Assembly (NCBI GenBank): GCA_900757485.1
Contig: CAAEOA010000200.1
Coordinates: forward strand, 1 to 26,485
Reading direction: 5' to 3'
Origin: Oscillospiraceae bacterium
GTDB lineage: Bacteria > Bacillota > Clostridia > Oscillospirales > Ruminococcaceae
DNA: 26,485 nt
Within the stretch, counting starts at the first letter, position 1; each line of letters begins with the position of its first letter. Of the stretch, positions 23,176 to 26,485 are shown in pieces. Under the pieces are notes generated by a model. It was not told the origin of the DNA. It worked only from the letters and a program-made list of their open reading frames with translations, and ran no database searches. Position numbers and translations under genes: made by a program.

Positions 23176-23280
23176 ATTTGACAGTAACGGTCCTCTGCTC
23201 CGACCGTCGCTCCTTATCTGTTTAATCTGACAAACATAAGTTGCCCTTTTTTACATGATCCTAAACAAGCGCTCTTTTGC

Positions 23281-24009
23281 TTACAGCCCGCCAAACCGCC
23301 GGCTGCGATTGGCATATTCCCGCAGCGCCTCATTAAGATGCTTCTCGGTAAAATCCGGCCATAGCACATTCATGAACACAAATTCTGCATACGCAGACTG
23401 CCAGACCATAAAATTGGACAGCCGGTATTCCCCACTAGGACGGATAACCAAATCCACGTTCGGCTGTCCCGCTGTATACAGCCGCGACTCGAACGCAGTC
23501 TCATCAATGTCATCAGAACGAAGGGCGCCTTCTGCCGCCTCTTTTGCCAACAGCTTCGCGGCATGCACAATCTCATCCTTGCCGCCGTAGTTAATGGCAA
23601 TATTGAGATTCAGACCGGTAAACTCCTTGCTTTCCGATTGTGACTCGGCGATTTTCATTCGAATTTCTTGGTCGAATACCGAGATATCTCCGATAAACCG
23701 CACCCGAATGTTTTCTTTTTTATAATTTTCGGCATCTCGCAGATAATTCCGAAGCAGGTCAATAATCGCCTCGACTTCTTTCTGCGGTCTTTTCCAGTTC
23801 TCGGTGGAAAAAGCATATACCGTTAAATATTTGATTCCGATTTTATTACAGTAGCGGGCAATTTTTTTAAACGTATCCGCTCCTGCTTTATGTCCGGCAA
23901 AACGGGGCAATCCCCGCTTTTTTGCCCAACGTCCGTTCCCGTCCATAATGATTCCGATATGAACCGGAAGCACTTCGGGCAGATCCGCTTGTTTTCTATG
24001 AAAAAGCAT
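23281..24009 (-). CDS. uppS: Isoprenyl (undecaprenyl) diphosphate synthase
   Basis: Cis-prenyltransferase that builds undecaprenyl diphosphate, the lipid carrier for peptidoglycan, from FPP and IPP. 242 residues. Region I IIMDGNGRWAKKRGLPRFAGH has the catalytic Asp23 and the diphosphate-binding loop. FSTENWKRP and the C-terminal VIRPSGEYRLSNFMVWQSAY follow, and the last has Pro where most homologues have Thr (RTSGE). The start has GGGAGGG 7 nt upstream. It is 21 nt after frr and so is part of the pyrH-frr-uppS unit. The 105-nt gap to cdsA holds a small hairpin but no terminator. Confidence 0.96.
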   Translation of the reverse strand: MLFHRKQADLPEVLPVHIGIIMDGNGRWAKKRGLPRFAGHKAGADTFKKIARYCNKIGIKYLTVYAFSTENWKRPQKEVEAIIDLLRNYLRDAENYKKENIRVRFIGDISVFDQEIRMKIAESQSESKEFTGLNLNIAINYGGKDEIVHAAKLLAKEAAEGALRSDDIDETAFESRLYTAGQPNVDLVIRPSGEYRLSNFMVWQSAYAEFVFMNVLWPDFTEKHLNEALREYANRSRRFGGL

Positions 24010-24030
24010 GCTATGCCCTCCCGATAATAC

Positions 24031-24585
24031 TCAGATTGACATAATTTCTTTCTCTTTTGCGGTGCTCATCTCGTCTGCTTCTTTACAATATTTATCGGTC
24101 AGCGTCTGAACATCCTTTTCACAGCCTTTTAAATCATCTTCAGTGATTTCGGACGCTTTTTTCATGGCTTTAAATTTATCGATTGCATCCCGTCGAATGC
24201 TCCGAATGGCAACCTTGGCTTCCTCGCAAAGCTTGCTTACTTCCTTAACAATATCGCGGCGGCGCTCCTCGGTTAACTGGGGGAACGCAATGCGCAAAAC
24301 CTTTCCGTCATTGGTTGGGTTAATTCCCAAATCAGAGGTCTGAATTGCTTTTTCAATTGATTTGAGGGTGGACAGATCCCAAGGCTGAACCACCAAAACC
24401 CGTGCCTCCGCTACCGAAACAGCAGCCATCTGCGGAATCGGAGTCGGCGCTCCGTAATAATCTACCACGATTTTATCGAGTACCGCCGGATTTGCCCGCC
24501 CCGCGCGGATTGCAGCATAATCGCCCGACAATACCTGCAGGGATTTTTTCATCTTTTCCTCTGTGATTTTCATTTGTTCTTTCAT
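24031..24585 (-). CDS. frr: Ribosome recycling factor
   Basis: Splits post-termination ribosomes together with EF-G. 184 residues, matching the usual 185. The three-helix-bundle features are clear: MKKSLQVLSGDYAAIRAGRANP at the start, VDYYGAPTPIPQMAAVSV in the beta domain, LTEERRRDIVK in the long helix and VAIRSIRRDAID near the C-terminus. I choose the ATG at 24585, with AAGGTG 6 nt upstream, over the ATG at 24600, which abuts its ribosome binding site. It lies 198 nt downstream of pyrH. Confidence 0.97.
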   Translation of the reverse strand: MKEQMKITEEKMKKSLQVLSGDYAAIRAGRANPAVLDKIVVDYYGAPTPIPQMAAVSVAEARVLVVQPWDLSTLKSIEKAIQTSDLGINPTNDGKVLRIAFPQLTEERRRDIVKEVSKLCEEAKVAIRSIRRDAIDKFKAMKKASEITEDDLKGCEKDVQTLTDKYCKEADEMSTAKEKEIMSI

Positions 24586-24637
24586 ACCGTTCACCTTCAT
24601 CCTTTCTTAGGGACGCCGCCCCGACCGTCCGCTGCAA

Positions 24638-24787
24638 TCAAACCCGTAACACCTTATCCTGTGCCGGTATCCGCATTTTTATACACCATCGGACGATGAT
24701 TTCATTTTTCGGCAAATCGCCGTATTTTCCTGCTTTTTTGATCAATACAATCTTTTCATTGTCGCCAAAGTTAAAATGAACCGTTAA
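24638..24787 (-). other. Coding-like open frame in the pyrH-frr gap, no good start
   Basis: A 49-codon open frame follows a TGA inside the end of pyrH and ends at TGA 24638. Its translation contains FGDNEKIVLIKKAGKYGDLP and then KNEIIVRW, a balanced, protein-like composition unlike random sequence. No ATG, GTG or TTG occurs in its first 14 codons; the first TTG is at 24745 and has no clear ribosome binding site. It may be a decayed gene, a non-canonical start or chance. I recognise no family. Codons from about 24686 leftwards look less regular. Confidence 0.2.
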
Positions 24788-25491
24788 TCATGCACCAACG
24801 TACCGACCGGTTCGCCCTTCACGGCAGCAACAATGTTTTCGGGATGGTTTAAATTAAACACCAGAATCGGCAGGCTGTTGTCCCTGCACATCGCCGCCGC
24901 AGTGCTGTCCATGACGCCAAGCTCCCGTGTAATGACATCAGAGAACGTTAATTCATCATATTTTACTGCATCTTCATACTTGTTGGGATCTTTGTCATAA
25001 ACGCCATCCACCATGGTGGCCTTAAAGATGACGTCCGCTTCAATTTCCGCCGCACGCAGCGCAGAAGCGGTATCGGTAGAGAAAAACGGATTTCCGGTGC
25101 CGCACCCGAAGATGACTACTCTGCCCTTTTCCAGATGACGCACCGCCCGATTTCTAATATACGGCTCTGCAACCGCCTGCATTGCAATAGCGGTCTGTAC
25201 TCTGACATCAACGCCTAAGCCCTCCAGAACATCTGCCACAGCCAATGCATTCATCGTTGTGCCGAGCATGCCGATGTGATCCGCTCTGGTCCGATCCATC
25301 GCCCCGCTGGAGCGTCCTCTCCAAAAATTCCCGCCGCCGACAACAATAGCGATTTCCACGCCGAGCGCTGCCGCGTCCCGGATACTTTTACAAATATCGG
25401 TGATGACGTCATAATTAAGACCGAATTTTTTTTCTCCCGCCAACGCCTCACCGCTCAATTTCAGCAATATTCTTTTATACTTGGTTTGCAT
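24784..25491 (-). CDS. pyrH: UMP kinase
   Basis: Phosphorylates UMP to UDP as a hexameric cytoplasmic enzyme of the amino acid kinase family; bacterial forms are feedback-inhibited by UTP. 235 residues. Motifs: LLKLSGEALAG (phosphate-binding loop, about 9-19), VVGGGNFWRGR (about 50-60), GTGNPFFSTDTAS (about 131-143) and MVDGVYDKDPNKY (about 160-172). The ATG at 25491 has AGAAAGGA upstream. It is the first gene of the pyrH-frr-uppS-cdsA unit, downstream of a strong promoter and a leader hairpin, and divergent from fhs. Confidence 0.97.
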   Translation of the reverse strand: MQTKYKRILLKLSGEALAGEKKFGLNYDVITDICKSIRDAAALGVEIAIVVGGGNFWRGRSSGAMDRTRADHIGMLGTTMNALAVADVLEGLGVDVRVQTAIAMQAVAEPYIRNRAVRHLEKGRVVIFGCGTGNPFFSTDTASALRAAEIEADVIFKATMVDGVYDKDPNKYEDAVKYDELTFSDVITRELGVMDSTAAAMCRDNSLPILVFNLNHPENIVAAVKGEPVGTLVHD

Positions 25492-25512
25492 CTGGTTCCC
25501 AATCCTTTCTGA

Positions 25513-25549
25513 AGACCGGCTTTTTCCGCCCCTGCAAAAACGCCGGTCT
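25513..25549 (-). promoter_or_regulatory. Stable leader hairpin directly before the pyrH ribosome binding site
   Basis: On the minus strand, AGACCGGC pairs with GCCGGTCT, and the inner TTTTT pairs with AAAAA with one bulged G (25541), giving a 13-bp stem and a 10-nt loop GCAGGGGCGG. It ends about 6 nt before the GAAAGGA of pyrH. The stem has no T-run after it, so it is more likely a stability or translation element than a terminator. Confidence 0.5.
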
Positions 25550-25576
25550 GCACCGATTATTACTCATATTTATTCT

Positions 25577-25605
25577 ATTTTACAACAACTTGACATTGAT
25601 GTAAA
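25577..25605 (-). promoter_or_regulatory. Sigma-A promoter for the pyrH-frr-uppS-cdsA unit
   Basis: On the minus strand, TTTACA (25605-25600), a 17-bp spacer and TAAAAT (25582-25577), each matching five of six consensus bases. Transcription would start near 25570, giving a leader of about 80 nt that includes the hairpin at 25513-25549. Confidence 0.7.
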
Positions 25606-25721
25606 GTGGTATTCAGAATTTTAACGGCATTTTCACAATTAGCAGAAATGTTTACAAATTCTTTCTCTTGGATATCTGTTCAAATCTTTCATATTTTATA
25701 GTAGTATTCTGCTGACAGATA

Positions 25722-25730
25722 TGCTATAAT
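25722..25730 (+). promoter_or_regulatory. Extended -10 promoter for fhs
   Basis: TGCTATAAT gives a perfect TATAAT (25725-25730) with the TGn extension; the -35 region (about 25702-25707, TAGTAT) is poor, as expected for extended -10 promoters. The leader to the fhs ATG would be about 54 nt. I see no folate or ZTP riboswitch in it. Confidence 0.6.
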
Positions 25731-25790
25731 AAAGCAAAGTAGCCTTTACATCATCAGGCGATGCAAAACGCATGACTAGGGGGATAAAAG

Positions 25791-26485
25791 ATGCTGACAG
25801 ATATTGAAATTGCACAGGGTGCAAAAATGCTCCCGATTTCCGAAGTTGCCGAAAAAATCGGCGTATCCGTCGATTTCTTGGAACCGTACGGAAAATACAA
25901 AGCAAAATTCACCGAAGACTTATTTGAAAAAGTCAAAGACCGTCCCGACGGCAAACTGGTTTTGGTTACAGCCATCAACCCGACTCCCGCAGGAGAGGGA
26001 AAAACGACGATCAGCGTCGGGCTGGGACAGGCAATGCACAAAATCGGCAAAAAGGCGATTCTGGCACTGCGGGAGCCTTCTCTCGGACCGGTCTTCGGTA
26101 TTAAAGGCGGCGCAGCAGGCGGCGGCTACGCGCAGGTTGTCCCGATGGAGGATATTAACCTGCATTTTACCGGCGATATGCACGCTCTGACCGCGGCAAA
26201 CAATCTGCTCTGCGCATTGATTGACAACCATATGCAGCAGGGAAACGAACTCAGCATTGAGCCCCGTCGGATTCTGTTTAAACGCTGCATGGATATGAAC
26301 GACCGCGCGCTGCGCAATGTTGTCGTAGGTTTAGGCGGAAAAGCAGACGGTATTCCGCGGGAAGACGGATTCCAGATCACCGTAGCCAGCGAGGTGATGG
26401 CAATCCTTTGCCTTGCCTCTGATTTAGAGGATTTAAAAAGACGGCTGGGAAACATTTTGGTTGCCTACCGTTACGACGGCTCGCC
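25791..26485 (+). CDS. fhs: Formate--tetrahydrofolate ligase, 3' end outside window
   Basis: ATP-dependent synthesis of 10-formyl-THF from formate and THF, used for one-carbon supply and, in acetogens, the methyl branch of the Wood-Ljungdahl pathway. The first 231 codons are present (full length is usually about 555). The P-loop TPAGEGKTT lies at about 65-73, followed by LREPSLGPVFGIKGGAAGGGYAQ-type sequence and the INLHFTGDMHA block, all typical. The ATG at 25791 has AGGGGGA 5-6 nt upstream. It is divergent from pyrH over a 299-bp intergenic region with face-to-face promoters. The gene alone does not show acetogenesis, since many fermenting Clostridia keep fhs for purine synthesis. Confidence 0.96.
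   Translation, partial: MLTDIEIAQGAKMLPISEVAEKIGVSVDFLEPYGKYKAKFTEDLFEKVKDRPDGKLVLVTAINPTPAGEGKTTISVGLGQAMHKIGKKAILALREPSLGPVFGIKGGAAGGGYAQVVPMEDINLHFTGDMHALTAANNLLCALIDNHMQQGNELSIEPRRILFKRCMDMNDRALRNVVVGLGGKADGIPREDGFQITVASEVMAILCLASDLEDLKRRLGNILVAYRYDGS

Noticed and set aside
25590..25619. TTGACA-based plus-strand promoter upstream of fhs as a listed feature
   Set aside because: The -35 is perfect but the -10 (CAGAAT, 18-bp spacing) is weak, and the overlapping minus-strand pyrH promoter is better. Kept only as a finding.
25731..25790. Possible THF or ZTP riboswitch in the fhs leader
   Set aside because: The leader is only about 54 nt, with one 4-bp hairpin (ATGC-AAAAC-GCAT), too short and lacking the conserved cores of either class.

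Overview
The window reads as chromosomal DNA of an anaerobic, low-to-moderate-GC Firmicute of class Clostridia. An Oscillospiraceae/Ruminococcaceae-type organism is my best guess, but no rRNA is present to settle it. The reasons are a Gram-positive PolC, the clostridial order pyrH-frr-uppS-cdsA-dxr-rseP-ispG-polC, an NAD-linked [FeFe]-hydrogenase operon and a formate-THF ligase. Almost all genes are on the minus strand. The plus-strand exceptions are the ABC exporter at the left edge, one small ORF near 2.6 kb and fhs at the right edge.

Layout from left to right. (1) 1-2249: 3' part of an ABC exporter half-transporter (5' end outside the window), closed by a strong hairpin. (2) 2281-3373: a small accessory patch with an XRE-type repressor, a divergent small ORF that looks cut short, and a DUF3267 zincin-like membrane protein. 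(3) 3425-11754, transcribed right to left: a ten-gene hydrogenase operon in the order hydC (NuoE-like), DRTGG protein, RsbW-like ATPase, a second divergent [FeFe]-hydrogenase (HydS/group D-like), a second DRTGG protein, a PHP phosphoesterase, a second GHKL ATPase, an HndB-like thioredoxin-fold protein, hydB (NuoF-like) and hydA. A good promoter and a Rex-like NADH-responsive site lie upstream of hydC. (4) 12126-13716: two membrane proteins (DUF3784 and a CPBP protease) separated by a dyad-rich intergenic stretch. (5) 13770-22021: polC, a zinc-ribbon membrane protein, ispG, rseP and dxr as a tightly spaced operon. (6) 22345-25491: cdsA, uppS, frr and pyrH, with a promoter and a leader hairpin before pyrH. 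(7) 25791-end: 5' part of fhs, transcribed divergently from pyrH.

How the genes work together. HydABC is the catalytic core of an NAD(H)- and probably ferredoxin-linked, electron-bifurcating hydrogenase for disposing of fermentative reductant as H2. Six regulatory-looking genes sit inside its operon: the HydS-like hydrogenase, two GHKL ATPases, two DRTGG proteins and a PHP phosphoesterase. Several are joined by 4-14 bp overlaps. They look like an H2 or redox sensing and signalling module built around a non-standard H-cluster protein, and this is the most interesting content of the window. The right half is housekeeping: UMP phosphorylation, ribosome recycling, undecaprenyl-PP and CDP-diacylglycerol synthesis, two MEP isoprenoid steps, site-2 proteolysis and replicative DNA synthesis.

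No rRNA, tRNA, CRISPR array, insertion sequence or phage gene was seen.
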